Positions 26,482 to 36,065 of a stretch of 64,000 bases of DNA are shown here, in pieces; position 1 is the stretch's first letter, and each line of letters opens with the position of its first letter. This stretch comes from Oceanospirillum sp048270425 (GTDB taxonomy: Bacteria > Pseudomonadota > Gammaproteobacteria > Pseudomonadales > Halomonadaceae): positions 124,001 through 188,000 of the forward strand of contig JBLWSY010000003.1 of assembly GCA_048270425.1 (NCBI GenBank), read 5' to 3'. The notes below the pieces were generated by a model. That model had not been told where the DNA came from and ran no database searches. It saw nothing but the letters and a program-made list of their open reading frames with translations. Position numbers and translations under genes: made by a program.

Positions 26482-27981
26482 TTATTCGCCTGCCTGTTCT
26501 TTCTTAGCCAGACGTTTTTCCCAGTAAGTAGCACCCTTGATGCCCAGCTTCTGAGGATCAAAAGTAAAGTCGGTTACACCGGCTTTCTGCTGATCTTCGT
26601 AGTCTTTCAGCACCTTCATTGTCGGCTTGGACATGAAGAAGATGATGATAATACCTACGATGTTCAGCCACGCCATCAGACCAACACCTACGTCACCCAG
26701 ACCCCATGCCAGATCAGCCGCTTTAACAGCGCCGTAGAAAGTAGAGGCCATGATGGCAACTTTCAGACCAAAGATCAGACCCGGAATGTCGATGGTGCGT
26801 TTCAGGTACGCCACATTGGTTTCTGCAATGTAGTAGTACGCCAGAATGGTGGTGAAGGAGAAGAAGAACAGCGCCAGCGCGATAAACGGCTTACCAAAAC
26901 CAGGCATAGTGGTTTCAATTGCCATCTGAGTGAATACCGGACCGTTAGCCGCAATATCCGCCGCCAGGTTCTGAACCAGGAAGGCATCACCAACGCCATG
27001 AACGTTGTAGGCACCTGTGATCAGTATCATAAAGGCAGTCGCTGAACATACGAACAGGGTATCGATATAAACCGAGAACGCCTGAACCAGACCTTGCTGT
27101 GCAGGGTGATCAACTTCAGCTGCCGCTGCAGCATGAGGACCGGTACCCTGACCCGCTTCGTTGGAGTAAACACCACGCTTAACACCCCAACCGATTGCAG
27201 CACCAAAGCCCGCCATTGGTGTGAATGCATCGCCCAGAATCATGCCGATAATTGCAGGCAGTTCAGAGATGTTCAGCAGAACGATCACACAAGCGATGAT
27301 GATATAACCCAGCGCCATGAAAGGTACAACGATCTGAGTGAAGTGAGCGATACGCTTAACACCACCAAAGATGATGAAGCCCAGAACCAGAACCACAGCC
27401 AGACCCGTGAAGATCTTCGCGGAGCTCAGTTCGCCCATACCGGTCTGGATCATAGTACCGGCACCGAAGGTTGCCTCAACTGCGTTACCGATACTGTTCG
27501 CCTGAACACCCGGCAGCAGCAGACCACATGCCATGATCGTTGCAATTGCAAAGATCCATGCGTACCACTTCTGACCCATCGCTTTTTCGATGTAGTAAGC
27601 AGGGCCACCACGGTACTGGCCGTCCTGCTCTTCTTTATACAGCTGTGCCAGCGTGGATTCTGCGTATGCGGTAGCTGCGCCCAGGAAGGCTACAACCCAC
27701 ATCCAGAATACCGCACCCGGACCACCGAAACCGATAGCCGCCGCAACACCGGCGATGTTACCGGTACCAACACGGCCGGACAGGGAAACGGCTAAGGCCT
27801 GAAAAGATGAGATACCTTTGTCAGAGCTTTTTCCGGAAAACAGCAGACGCCACATTTCGGAAAAGTGCCTGACCTGAACGAAGCGGGTCAGAATGGAGTA
27901 GAACAAACCTGCGCCAAGACACAGATAGATCAGTGCCGGACTCCAGATAATGCCGTTCATAAAATCGACAAATGCTTGCAT
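26482..27981 (-). CDS. sodium:alanine symporter (AGCS family)
   Basis: A 499-aa polytopic membrane protein. It contains the family signature GGPGAVFWMWVVAFLGAATAYAE and the motif GRVGTGNIAGVAAAIGFGGPG, as well as AGQGTGPHAAAAAEVDHP, typical of AlsT/AgcS/DagA sodium-coupled alanine or glycine transporters. The RBS GGGAGG lies nine bases before the ATG. A perfect AAGCGCT/AGCGCTT palindrome lies just upstream of that site. I looked for a glycine riboswitch in its leader and did not find one. Confidence 0.94.
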   Translation of the reverse strand: MQAFVDFMNGIIWSPALIYLCLGAGLFYSILTRFVQVRHFSEMWRLLFSGKSSDKGISSFQALAVSLSGRVGTGNIAGVAAAIGFGGPGAVFWMWVVAFLGAATAYAESTLAQLYKEEQDGQYRGGPAYYIEKAMGQKWYAWIFAIATIMACGLLLPGVQANSIGNAVEATFGAGTMIQTGMGELSSAKIFTGLAVVLVLGFIIFGGVKRIAHFTQIVVPFMALGYIIIACVIVLLNISELPAIIGMILGDAFTPMAGFGAAIGWGVKRGVYSNEAGQGTGPHAAAAAEVDHPAQQGLVQAFSVYIDTLFVCSATAFMILITGAYNVHGVGDAFLVQNLAADIAANGPVFTQMAIETTMPGFGKPFIALALFFFSFTTILAYYYIAETNVAYLKRTIDIPGLIFGLKVAIMASTFYGAVKAADLAWGLGDVGVGLMAWLNIVGIIIIFFMSKPTMKVLKDYEDQQKAGVTDFTFDPQKLGIKGATYWEKRLAKKEQAGE

Positions 27982-28454
27982 TAAAAATGCCTCCCGTTAG
28001 AGGTAAGCGCTTCAGCGCTTTATAGTTCTTAGATTTTTAGTTTTTAGATTTATAGTGGATCGATCGTAAAACGCGTTTTGCAGACGACAGTCCAGATTTA
28101 GGATTCTACCTAAGTAGAAACAGAAAAGTACTCTGATTTTGCGACTCATCGGACATAAAAAGCCTGAAATCAAACCAAATACAACAGATACCTTTACGGA
28201 AATGCTTTTTGACAGCAACACTTGCTAACAAACTAATGTAGTAAGCCGAGTAAAAGGTCCTCTTCTGCAAAGAAAAAGCGTCAAAGATGCTTCTGTCTCC
28301 CATAACATTTCGACTCAATAATAGAGTATAAAGTCTTACATCATTGCAAAGACCAATAAAGCGTCATGTCTGACCAACAAAACAAGTGTTACAATTTGTT
28401 ATGAAAAATTGATTCAGGTTTAAGTTCACATTTACTCCGGTTTAAGGATGAGAG
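27982..28454. promoter_or_regulatory. divergent intergenic region with palindrome and T-rich repeats
   Basis: 473 bases between the divergent symporter and hybrid-kinase genes, with no convincing gene. AAGCGCT (28005-28011) and AGCGCTT (28014-28020) form a tight palindrome, operator-like. Just above it, four imperfect copies of a T-rich heptamer (TTTTTAG type, about 28024-28054) follow one another. A large part is probably promoter for both genes. Confidence 0.45.
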
Positions 28455-31400
28455 ATGCACCCGCTGGATGAAAAGGACGCCCCCGCTGCAACAATAGGTT
28501 CGCTCTTTTTAAGAGCATTTATACCGTTAGCGCTGATCACTCTGCTCCTGACCGGTGTTCTGGTGCGCCTGCTCTATGAAAACGAGTTAAGCCTGATTAA
28601 GCTCAATGAGCAAACTCTCCTTGAGCGAAGCGCCTTGAGCCTTCAGAAAAACCTGCATCCCCCTCAGGACCATCTTCGCAGCTTGCGACGGGAACAACCT
28701 GTTGTTGACGATATGTCTGATCCCGAGTCCGGACTAAAGCGAATGGAAGCCAGTTTCGCTTCCCTGCTCAGTCGTAACCCTAACTATTTTCAGGTTCGGT
28801 GGATTGATGAAAAAGGCAATGAACGCCTTCGTCTGGAACCAGACGCTGATTCACCCCGTGGTTACTACCGGGTGCCCGATAACGCGCTGCAAAACAAGTT
28901 TGACCGTTACTACTTTCAGGCCACCCAGGCCCTTGGTAAAGCCGATCAACTCTACCTTTCTCCTATGGATCTCAATATTGAGCTTGGTGCTATTGAGCAA
29001 CCGCTCAGACCCACTTTGCGTATGGCGATACCCGTTTTCACCCAAATGAAAAGCCGGGGAATACTTATTATCAATATTGATGCCAGGCAGTATCTCCAAG
29101 ACCTGCAAAAGGTTCTGGAAAACCATTCCCAACGCATTCAGCTAATCAATCCTGAGGGCTATTGGTTGCAGCATAAGAGTAACAATCTGGAATGGGGCTT
29201 CCAGCTTGATCACGGCAGCGCCTTTAAAAACAATCATCCTGAAATCTGGCTACAGATGCACAACTACCACCAAAGCCAACTACTCAACAACAGCGGCTTA
29301 TGGAGCTGGAACACTCTCTATCCGGACAGTAACCCCAAAACCTTTAACAATCAGACTCTGGGCTTCCTGCTGCTGCATCAACCTGCCGGGCAGCTTAATG
29401 CTATGCGCCTTCAATACTGGGGGGGCGGACTTCTCGCAGCCGTACTGCTACTGCTTGCAGGGGGCTTGGCTCTTTACCGTTTATTGCTGGCCCAACAGGC
29501 ACAACGTCAGGCTGAACGGCAGGCACTTGAGAACCGCATTCATGCCGACCAACTGCGTAAACAACGAGAAGACGAGCAGCGCTTTCGGGTAATCTTCAAT
29601 GCCTCGCACACACCTCTACTGGTCTGCGACAGTCAGGGCAGTATCTCTTTAGTCAATCCCGCACTTGAGAAACTATTCGGCTATAGCTCTTTTGAGTTAA
29701 CCGGTCTACCGGTTGAACAGCTGATACCCGTGAATATGCGAAAGAGCCACGTTAAAGAACGTAGCGAGTATCTTAACCACCTGCGCCCCCGCCGGAAAAT
29801 GATGAATAATGGCCAAAGCTTACAGGGGCTTCGCAAAGATGGCAGGCTGGTGGATGTCGAAATAGGCCTTAGCCCTTATGAAGTTGATGGTGAGATCTTC
29901 ATTCTGGCAACACTGGAAGATATTACCGGTCGGCTCGAAGCGGAGCGGAAAATTCATGAGCTGCATACCCGACAAACCCGACACCTTGAGCGGGCACGGG
30001 AAGACGCCGAGCGTCTGGCACGACTCAAAAGTGATTTTCTTGCCAATATGAGCCACGAAATCCGAACACCACTCAATGCCATTATGGTTCTGGGTGAACT
30101 TCTGGATCAGGAACAGCTGCCGGAAAACGCCCGCACGCTAAGCAACAATATCCGTCATGCCAGTGATGGTCTGCTGCAGATCGTTAACGACGTACTCGAC
30201 TTCTCTAAAATCGAAGCAGGCGGTCTTTCCATCGAAAAAACCCCCTTCACCCTTAAAGATCTTTATGCACAAATACTGTCTATATGCGAGGTTCAGGCGT
30301 TACAGAAAGGCCTCAGATTGCACCTGAATACCGGTGGCACTGAGCGTTTAACCCTGCTGGGTGACCCGTACCGATTGAAACAGGTGCTGATCAACCTGAT
30401 CAGCAATGCGATCAAGTTCACCCATGATGGACGGGTCAATATTCATGTCAAACCCATCACGACCAACAATCTGGAAGCAACCCTGAACTTCAGCGTATCA
30501 GATACTGGTCCGGGAATATCACCTGCCCAGCAAGAGGTGATTTTCAACGCTTTTGCACAGGCGGACAGCTCAGTAACCCGCGAATTTGGCGGTACCGGCC
30601 TTGGATTAGCAATCAGCCGAAAACTGATTCAACTGATGGGCAGCGATCTGAATCTCAGCAGCCAGGTCGGTCAGGGCAGCACCTTCAGCTTTAATCTGAC
30701 GCTACCGGTAACAGAAGCTGCCACTCAGGATCAACTACCGACAAATCTCTTAAAAAACAACGCCCTTGAGGGTAAAACCTTATTGGTTGCAGATGACAGT
30801 GATCTCAACCGGGACATCGCTCAGCGCATTATTCAACAGGCCAAGGGTAAGTTGATACTGGCAGAAAATGGGGCTCAGGCCCTTAGCCATGTCCAAGACC
30901 TGTCGTCCCCCCCGGATCTGATTCTAATGGATCTGCAAATGCCGGTTATGGACGGCTATGAAGCGATCCGAAAGATCCGAAAACTACCGGGGTATGATCA
31001 GACACCTATCATCGCGCTGACGGCAGGTATTACAGAATCAGCTCATAAAGAGGCCATACAATGCGGGGCGAATCAGGTACTGACCAAGCCCTTTACGATC
31101 AGCCAAATTATAAGCTGCCTGAAAAGTTACTTACCGTCTGATGTCTATCAGGAGGAAAACCAGGCCACCGATCAGGCTGCTACCAAGCCGATCTCTGACA
31201 TACCATCGGACAGTACCTCAGACTCAGAACAGCACACCAGCGAGAAGGCTACCACCCCACCATTGCTGGACGAGGCAACCGCACTTCTCAACTGGGGGGA
31301 CAAAGAAGCCCTTCAGCACTTTATGAATCAATTTGCGCAACAGTACAGCAACTGCGGACAAAAGCTGGAACAACTGCTGAACGCCGGAGAAGCGAATAAA

Positions 31401-31595
31401 GCGGAAGGTCTGGCCCATAAAGTAAAAGGAGCCGCAGGCAGTCTTTATCTGCGTGCTCTGGAGGAAGAGCTCAGTCAGTTGGAGCAAATGCTCAGAGAAG
31501 GAAAAGAACACACAGAAACGATTAAGAAACAAAAAATTCCTGCAGTTTCTGCTACTTTATCCAAGACGCTCGCATTAATTGCGCGCTACTCCTGA
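28455..31595 (+). CDS. hybrid sensor histidine kinase (PAS-HisKA-HATPase-REC-HPt)
   Basis: A 1046-aa membrane kinase. Order: membrane helix (about 20-40), periplasmic sensor (about 45-320, double-Cache-like), second helix (about 325-345), coiled coil, PAS (about 375-495, FNASHTPLLVCDSQG), HisKA with the phosphorylated His in FLANMSHEIRTPLN (near 533), ATPase domain (LISNAIKFTHDG; GGTGLGLAIS), receiver (LLVADDSDLNRD; acceptor Asp near 825 in LILMDLQMPVMDG), and a C-terminal HPt with His near 986 (LAHKVKGAAGSLYL). This is a complete phosphorelay within one protein; the output partner is probably the REC-HATPase protein encoded next. Confidence 0.93.
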   Translation: MHPLDEKDAPAATIGSLFLRAFIPLALITLLLTGVLVRLLYENELSLIKLNEQTLLERSALSLQKNLHPPQDHLRSLRREQPVVDDMSDPESGLKRMEASFASLLSRNPNYFQVRWIDEKGNERLRLEPDADSPRGYYRVPDNALQNKFDRYYFQATQALGKADQLYLSPMDLNIELGAIEQPLRPTLRMAIPVFTQMKSRGILIINIDARQYLQDLQKVLENHSQRIQLINPEGYWLQHKSNNLEWGFQLDHGSAFKNNHPEIWLQMHNYHQSQLLNNSGLWSWNTLYPDSNPKTFNNQTLGFLLLHQPAGQLNAMRLQYWGGGLLAAVLLLLAGGLALYRLLLAQQAQRQAERQALENRIHADQLRKQREDEQRFRVIFNASHTPLLVCDSQGSISLVNPALEKLFGYSSFELTGLPVEQLIPVNMRKSHVKERSEYLNHLRPRRKMMNNGQSLQGLRKDGRLVDVEIGLSPYEVDGEIFILATLEDITGRLEAERKIHELHTRQTRHLERAREDAERLARLKSDFLANMSHEIRTPLNAIMVLGELLDQEQLPENARTLSNNIRHASDGLLQIVNDVLDFSKIEAGGLSIEKTPFTLKDLYAQILSICEVQALQKGLRLHLNTGGTERLTLLGDPYRLKQVLINLISNAIKFTHDGRVNIHVKPITTNNLEATLNFSVSDTGPGISPAQQEVIFNAFAQADSSVTREFGGTGLGLAISRKLIQLMGSDLNLSSQVGQGSTFSFNLTLPVTEAATQDQLPTNLLKNNALEGKTLLVADDSDLNRDIAQRIIQQAKGKLILAENGAQALSHVQDLSSPPDLILMDLQMPVMDGYEAIRKIRKLPGYDQTPIIALTAGITESAHKEAIQCGANQVLTKPFTISQIISCLKSYLPSDVYQEENQATDQAATKPISDIPSDSTSDSEQHTSEKATTPPLLDEATALLNWGDKEALQHFMNQFAQQYSNCGQKLEQLLNAGEANKAEGLAHKVKGAAGSLYLRALEEELSQLEQMLREGKEHTETIKKQKIPAVSATLSKTLALIARYS

Positions 31596-31783
31596 CTTAT
31601 AAGACCGACTATAATAGTCAACAATAACAAGGGTAAGCCTGCCTCAGATTTAAAGCTCATAGTGCATAACACCTCTCTGGTGCTAAAGCCCCCTTACAAG
31701 CACTTAAAACTCAGTATCATGGCTTAAAACTCTGCACCAGAATTTTAGTGCAGTATTGACCGGACATCAGTAAGGATATAACC

Positions 31784-32677
31784 ATGGAACCCTATCAGAT
31801 TCTGCTCATTGAAGATGAAGAAATCATCGCCGGGTTCATAGAGCACACACTTGCGAAAGAGGATATCCAGGTCACTCTGATGTCCAATGCCGAAAGCGCC
31901 TGGCAACATCTGCAGCACGAATCGACTCGTGTTGATGCCATTCTGCTGGATCGGAATCTGCCGGGCATGGATGGTCTGGAGTTTCTGCACCGCCTGAAAC
32001 GGGACCCCGAACTGCACCGGATTCCTGTGATTATGGAAACTGCAGCCTCGGATCAGGAAAGTATTCAGCAGGGTATTGATGCCGGAGCCTACTATTATCT
32101 GGTGAAACCTCTTCAGCGTGAATTACTGATCCCTATTATTACCGAAGCCGCTAATCAATACCGGGATTACTGCAATCTGCAGGACACTCTCAACGAAACC
32201 TCCCGGGCACTCAAGTTAATGAGTAGCGCTGAATTCACACTGCGCACTTTAGGCGAAGCCCGGTTGCTGACCAACGCATTAAGTCAACTCTTCCCGGATC
32301 CCAAGAAAGTGTCCACCGGGCTGCTTGAACTTCTGGTGAATGCTGTTGAACACGGCAACCTGGACATCAGTTACGAGGAAAAAACGCACTTGCTCATGAG
32401 CCGCCAGTGGCATGAAGAGATCGAAAAACGCCTGCGTGATCCTCGTTATAAAGATCGTCAGGTTCGCGTCAGCTTCCGTCGCGAGGCCAGTCGTATTGTG
32501 CTGAAGATCTGCGATGACGGTGCGGGCTTTGACTGGCAACCCTATCTGGAAATTCAACCGGAACGGGTCTTTCATCTGCACGGCAGGGGAATTGCAATGG
32601 CCCGTCGCATCAGCTTTGACACTCTGGACTATCAGGGCTGCGGTAACTGTGTGGAAACAACAGTTCAACTGGGATAA
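31784..32677 (+). CDS. response regulator with anti-sigma-type ATPase output
   Basis: A 297-aa protein with an N-terminal receiver (acceptor D56 in ILLDRNLPGMDG; K in LVKPLQ) and a C-terminal HATPase_c_2-type domain (LLELLVNAVEHGN near residue 186; DDGAGFDW; GRGIAMARRISF). There is no DNA-binding, GGDEF or phosphatase output. Such RsbW-like domains act as anti-sigma or switch kinases. It lies 188 bases after the hybrid kinase gene. Target unknown. Confidence 0.85.
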   Translation: MEPYQILLIEDEEIIAGFIEHTLAKEDIQVTLMSNAESAWQHLQHESTRVDAILLDRNLPGMDGLEFLHRLKRDPELHRIPVIMETAASDQESIQQGIDAGAYYYLVKPLQRELLIPIITEAANQYRDYCNLQDTLNETSRALKLMSSAEFTLRTLGEARLLTNALSQLFPDPKKVSTGLLELLVNAVEHGNLDISYEEKTHLLMSRQWHEEIEKRLRDPRYKDRQVRVSFRREASRIVLKICDDGAGFDWQPYLEIQPERVFHLHGRGIAMARRISFDTLDYQGCGNCVETTVQLG

Positions 32678-32699
32678 TCCCACCGTATACGCTAATATA

Positions 32700-32716
32700 C
32701 CCGACACTTTGTCGGG
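32700..32716 (+). terminator. possible terminator after the REC-HATPase gene
   Basis: CCCGACA (32700-32706), loop CTT, TGTCGGG (32710-32716), 23 bases after the stop codon. A compact GC stem but with only a weak T tail (CTATTG). Confidence 0.4.
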
Positions 32717-32972
32717 CTATTGCCAGATACAGTAATCGGTGGTCATAAAGCTGAAATCTCCCCACAAGAGCCCCTCTGAGGCGCTGTATGCTTTTACCGG
32801 TCCACCCCTGTCAGTTTTTCTGAATACGATAAGGCAGTCAGCACTGTTTTATGGCGCAATAAAAGCGCAATGCCTGCAAAGTAAGCTGGAACCGAACGAC
32901 CGGAACAGGTTCTTAGCAGGATCATTCAGGTTTTCCCTGATATACGCTCATCGCAAACAACGGAACAAGCGA

Positions 32973-34682
32973 ATGCATCTGGATAGTTTTATCACCTCAG
33001 CCTTAATGGTTTTAATTGCCACCTCGATCGCGGTTGCTGTTTTTAAGCACTTCGGACTGGGCTCCATCCTTGGACTGCTGGTAGCAGGTATTGCTGTTGG
33101 TCCTCACTCCTTTGGCCCAACGGTCACCACAGAAGTGGAAGATGTTCGTCACTTTACCGAGTTGGGTGTTGTGATGCTGTTATTCCTGATCGGACTGGAA
33201 ATGAAACCAGCGCGGCTCTGGTCTATGCGCCGGGAAGTATTTGGTCTTGGTCTGCTACAGATTCTTCTCTCCGGGGCAGTGATTGGTGCTTACTTCCTGT
33301 TCTTTGAACCTCATTGGACCAGCGCCCTGCTAATCGGCCTGACCTTTGCGCTGTCATCAACAGCGATGGTACTGCAAATTCTGCAGGAAAGCGGCGAGAT
33401 CAACAGCCGACATGGCACCGCGTCTTTCTCGATTCTTCTGATGCAGGATCTGGCCATTGTTCCACTGCTGGCGATTGTGCCGATTCTCTCTCAAACCGGC
33501 CGCCTCTCTTCAGAGGTTCCTATGTGGCAGCAGTTCGGTACTGTTGCCGGCATGCTGATGCTGATCGGTGTTTTTGGTCGGTATATTCTGCCGATGACTC
33601 TGGATGCTCTGTCTAAGCGCGGCAACAAAGAAGGCTTTTTGCTGGTGGTGATGATGGCGGTTTTCCTTTCCGCCTGGTCGATGCACTACGCCGGTATCTC
33701 TATGGCACTGGGTGCCTTCATCATGGGTATGCTGCTGTCCGGTTCCAAATACCGTATTCAGGTTCAGGCTTTAATTGAGCCTTACAAAGGCATGCTGATG
33801 AGCCTGTTCTTTGTTGCTGTGGGTATGTCGATCGATATTGGGGCACTGGCATCCAAGCCACTGCTCTTTATTCAGCATATCGTCGTTATTGTCGTGCTCA
33901 AATTTATCGTGCTGCTCGGACTTGCCATGGCCTTTGGTTATGTTCGTCAGCAGGCGGTTCGCATTGCACTGCTGCTTTCCCAGGGTGGTGAATTCGGTTT
34001 CGTTCTCTTTGGTTCTGCAAAAGCACTGCAGGTCATCAGCGATGAAACCTTTGTGCTGGCAGTAGGTGTGATCTCGGTTTCCATGGTGGTAACCCCTCTG
34101 GCACTGAAAGCGGCCGATATGCTGAATGCGTTACTGGCCAGCAAGGACGATTCAACAGAAGCGCCTCAGATTGAAATTCCGGATCAGGACTGCAAAGGCC
34201 GCGTCATCATCGGTGGTTTTGGCCGCGTTGGTTATACCGTTGCAACCCTGTTACAGGAGCGTGGCGTACCCTATATCGCCTTTGATACCAACCCGACCCA
34301 TATCGCTAAAGGTCAGGATCTTGGCATGCCGGTGTATTACGGCGATGTTGGTGATCATCACCTGCTGGAAGCGGCACACATGCATGATGCAGCTCTGGTG
34401 GTGATGACTATCGACCATACGCCATCGGCGCTACGCGCGGTTCAGCATATCCGTAATGACTACCCGAATGTGCCAATTATTTCCCGAGCGAGGGACCTGG
34501 CATCCTGTAACGAACTGATCGAAGCCGGTGCGACCCACGCCTACCCTGAAGCGATGGAAAGCAGTCTGCATCTGGGCGGTGAAGCTCTGAAGATGATCAA
34601 CGTGAAGGACAAGGAAGTAACAAACCTGCTGGATGCGGTTCGGGAAGATGGTTACCAGGCTCTGGTCACCGAAAACAGCTAA
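32973..34682 (+). CDS. Kef-type monovalent cation:proton antiporter (CPA2) with NAD-binding domain
   Basis: About 569 residues. The N-terminal half has twelve or so membrane helices (FKHFGLGSILGLLVAGIAVGP, FLIGLEMKPARLW, SSTAMVLQIL) typical of KefB/KefC antiporters. From near residue 405 a TrkA-N domain follows (GRVIIGGFGRVGYTVATLL, GxGxxG nucleotide motif). Open reading extends upstream to 32739, but the ATG at 32973 (MHLDSFITSALMVLI) matches family N-termini and has GGAA before it, so I use it. Glutathione-gated potassium efflux is the family role; the glutathione-binding residues were not checked. Confidence 0.92.
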   Translation: MHLDSFITSALMVLIATSIAVAVFKHFGLGSILGLLVAGIAVGPHSFGPTVTTEVEDVRHFTELGVVMLLFLIGLEMKPARLWSMRREVFGLGLLQILLSGAVIGAYFLFFEPHWTSALLIGLTFALSSTAMVLQILQESGEINSRHGTASFSILLMQDLAIVPLLAIVPILSQTGRLSSEVPMWQQFGTVAGMLMLIGVFGRYILPMTLDALSKRGNKEGFLLVVMMAVFLSAWSMHYAGISMALGAFIMGMLLSGSKYRIQVQALIEPYKGMLMSLFFVAVGMSIDIGALASKPLLFIQHIVVIVVLKFIVLLGLAMAFGYVRQQAVRIALLLSQGGEFGFVLFGSAKALQVISDETFVLAVGVISVSMVVTPLALKAADMLNALLASKDDSTEAPQIEIPDQDCKGRVIIGGFGRVGYTVATLLQERGVPYIAFDTNPTHIAKGQDLGMPVYYGDVGDHHLLEAAHMHDAALVVMTIDHTPSALRAVQHIRNDYPNVPIISRARDLASCNELIEAGATHAYPEAMESSLHLGGEALKMINVKDKEVTNLLDAVREDGYQALVTENS

Positions 34683-34700
34683 CAGAAATCCTTCAAAAGA

Positions 34701-34735
34701 AGGGCCGAATGCATTCACTGCATTCGGCCCTTTTG
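34701..34735. terminator. bidirectional terminator after the antiporter gene
   Basis: AGGGCCGAATGCA (34701-34713), loop TTCAC, TGCATTCGGCCCT (34719-34731), then TTTT. Perfect 13-bp stem between convergent genes. Confidence 0.9.
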
Positions 34736-34787
34736 GTATAACAGCGTGATTCAGGTATAAAAAGCACAGGCACAGTAAGGAAAGCGC

Positions 34788-36038
34788 TCAGGAAGACTCG
34801 GCTAAACAGGTCCGGTTCCTGCCACCATTCTTTGCCCGATACAGCGCCTCATCTGCGGCACGAATCAGGTCTTCCGCGCTACCACCGCCTAATTGGGTAC
34901 GCTCAGCAACCCCGATGCTGACATGTATGCCGAAGGGCTCTTCACCTTCAAAACGCATATCACTGACCGCTTTTCGGATACGCTCAGCGGCGTTGTATGC
35001 GCCGGGCGCATCTTCATCCTGCATGAAGATAAGAAATTCTTCTCCGCCATACCGTCCGATGACATCACTATCGCGCAAAACAGCAGAAACCGAACGGGCA
35101 AACCGGACAAGAACATCGTCCCCCACTAAATGGCCATGCTTATCATTAATCACTTTGAAATGATCAATATCCAGCATAAGTACCGCTAACGGCCAGTCTC
35201 TGCGTTCAGCAAGACTTACAGCTTGTTCAAAGTTCTGCATAAGGCTTCTGCGATTCAGAATACCGGTCAGATCGTCGATCATTGCCAGATTGCTCAGCTG
35301 TTTTTCTTTTACAGCGGCATTGCGCAGATTGCTCTTCAGTCGCAGAAAACCAAGATTAATCAGATACCCCAGAAACCAAAGAGAGAAAAACAGTCCTACG
35401 TGGGCAGCCTTCACCTTCTCTTTCATTCCGGTTATCAGACTATCAATATCAGCCCGAGGGAAACTGAGGCTGAGACCACCACGAATATCACCCTCTTTGT
35501 AGCCCTGCTTACGATGGCATTCCAGACAGGGCTTTTCCGCGATCAGAGGCTCCATATATCGATAATGGTTATCCACCAGACCAAACCGTACCCGTGCCGT
35601 TTTATCTTCAAAGTCCTGAAGAGCAGCACGCTCCCAACTGTCGGCTATGTTGGCTTTATTCAGCGGATTGAGGCTGGTGAGATGAACCTCCACATCGGAT
35701 CCTTTCAGAAGTTCCCCCAGCTGACGGGTCATATAGGCTGGGTTTACCATGGTCAGAGGGATGCCTTTTGGCGTGGTAATGTCCCTTTCCTCTACTTCCA
35801 ACAGAGGGTTCGCCGGAGTTTCTTCAGTGACAGGGACATAAACACCACCATGACGGGCATTCCAGAGGCGGGTCGTCTGAATCAGATGGAAAACCGTCTG
35901 GCCTTTGATGTTAACCATCTGCAGGGTGGCCTGATCCAGAGAGCGCAGGTTAAACCATAACGAAAAACCAACAACGGTCAGACATAACAGGGTTAGCCAG
36001 ATAAGATTCAGCAGTGATAGGCGGTATTGCTTCTTCAA
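34788..36038 (-). CDS. diguanylate cyclase with periplasmic c-type heme (DUF3365/Tll0287-like) sensor
   Basis: A 416-aa inner-membrane DGC. A helix at residues 10-30, then a periplasmic Tll0287/DUF3365-like domain that carries KPCLECHRKQG: a CxxCH heme-attachment motif at about residues 169-173. A second helix (near 210-230) leads to a GGDEF domain (DDLTGILNRRSL) with active site GRYGGEEFLI and I-site RDSD five residues before it. Covalent heme suggests a redox or gas sensor controlling c-di-GMP, by inference. It lies 27 bases after the PAS-GGDEF gene, in the same operon. Confidence 0.9.
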   Translation of the reverse strand: MKKQYRLSLLNLIWLTLLCLTVVGFSLWFNLRSLDQATLQMVNIKGQTVFHLIQTTRLWNARHGGVYVPVTEETPANPLLEVEERDITTPKGIPLTMVNPAYMTRQLGELLKGSDVEVHLTSLNPLNKANIADSWERAALQDFEDKTARVRFGLVDNHYRYMEPLIAEKPCLECHRKQGYKEGDIRGGLSLSFPRADIDSLITGMKEKVKAAHVGLFFSLWFLGYLINLGFLRLKSNLRNAAVKEKQLSNLAMIDDLTGILNRRSLMQNFEQAVSLAERRDWPLAVLMLDIDHFKVINDKHGHLVGDDVLVRFARSVSAVLRDSDVIGRYGGEEFLIFMQDEDAPGAYNAAERIRKAVSDMRFEGEEPFGIHVSIGVAERTQLGGGSAEDLIRAADEALYRAKNGGRNRTCLAESS

Positions 36039-36065
36039 AGGTGAGCTGCCCCATATAGCAAGACG

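Noticed and set aside
27982..28330. Glycine riboswitch upstream of the alanine symporter
   Set aside because: I looked for the conserved glycine aptamer blocks (GGAGA.., GAAGG, ACTCTCAGG-like) on the minus strand and found none.
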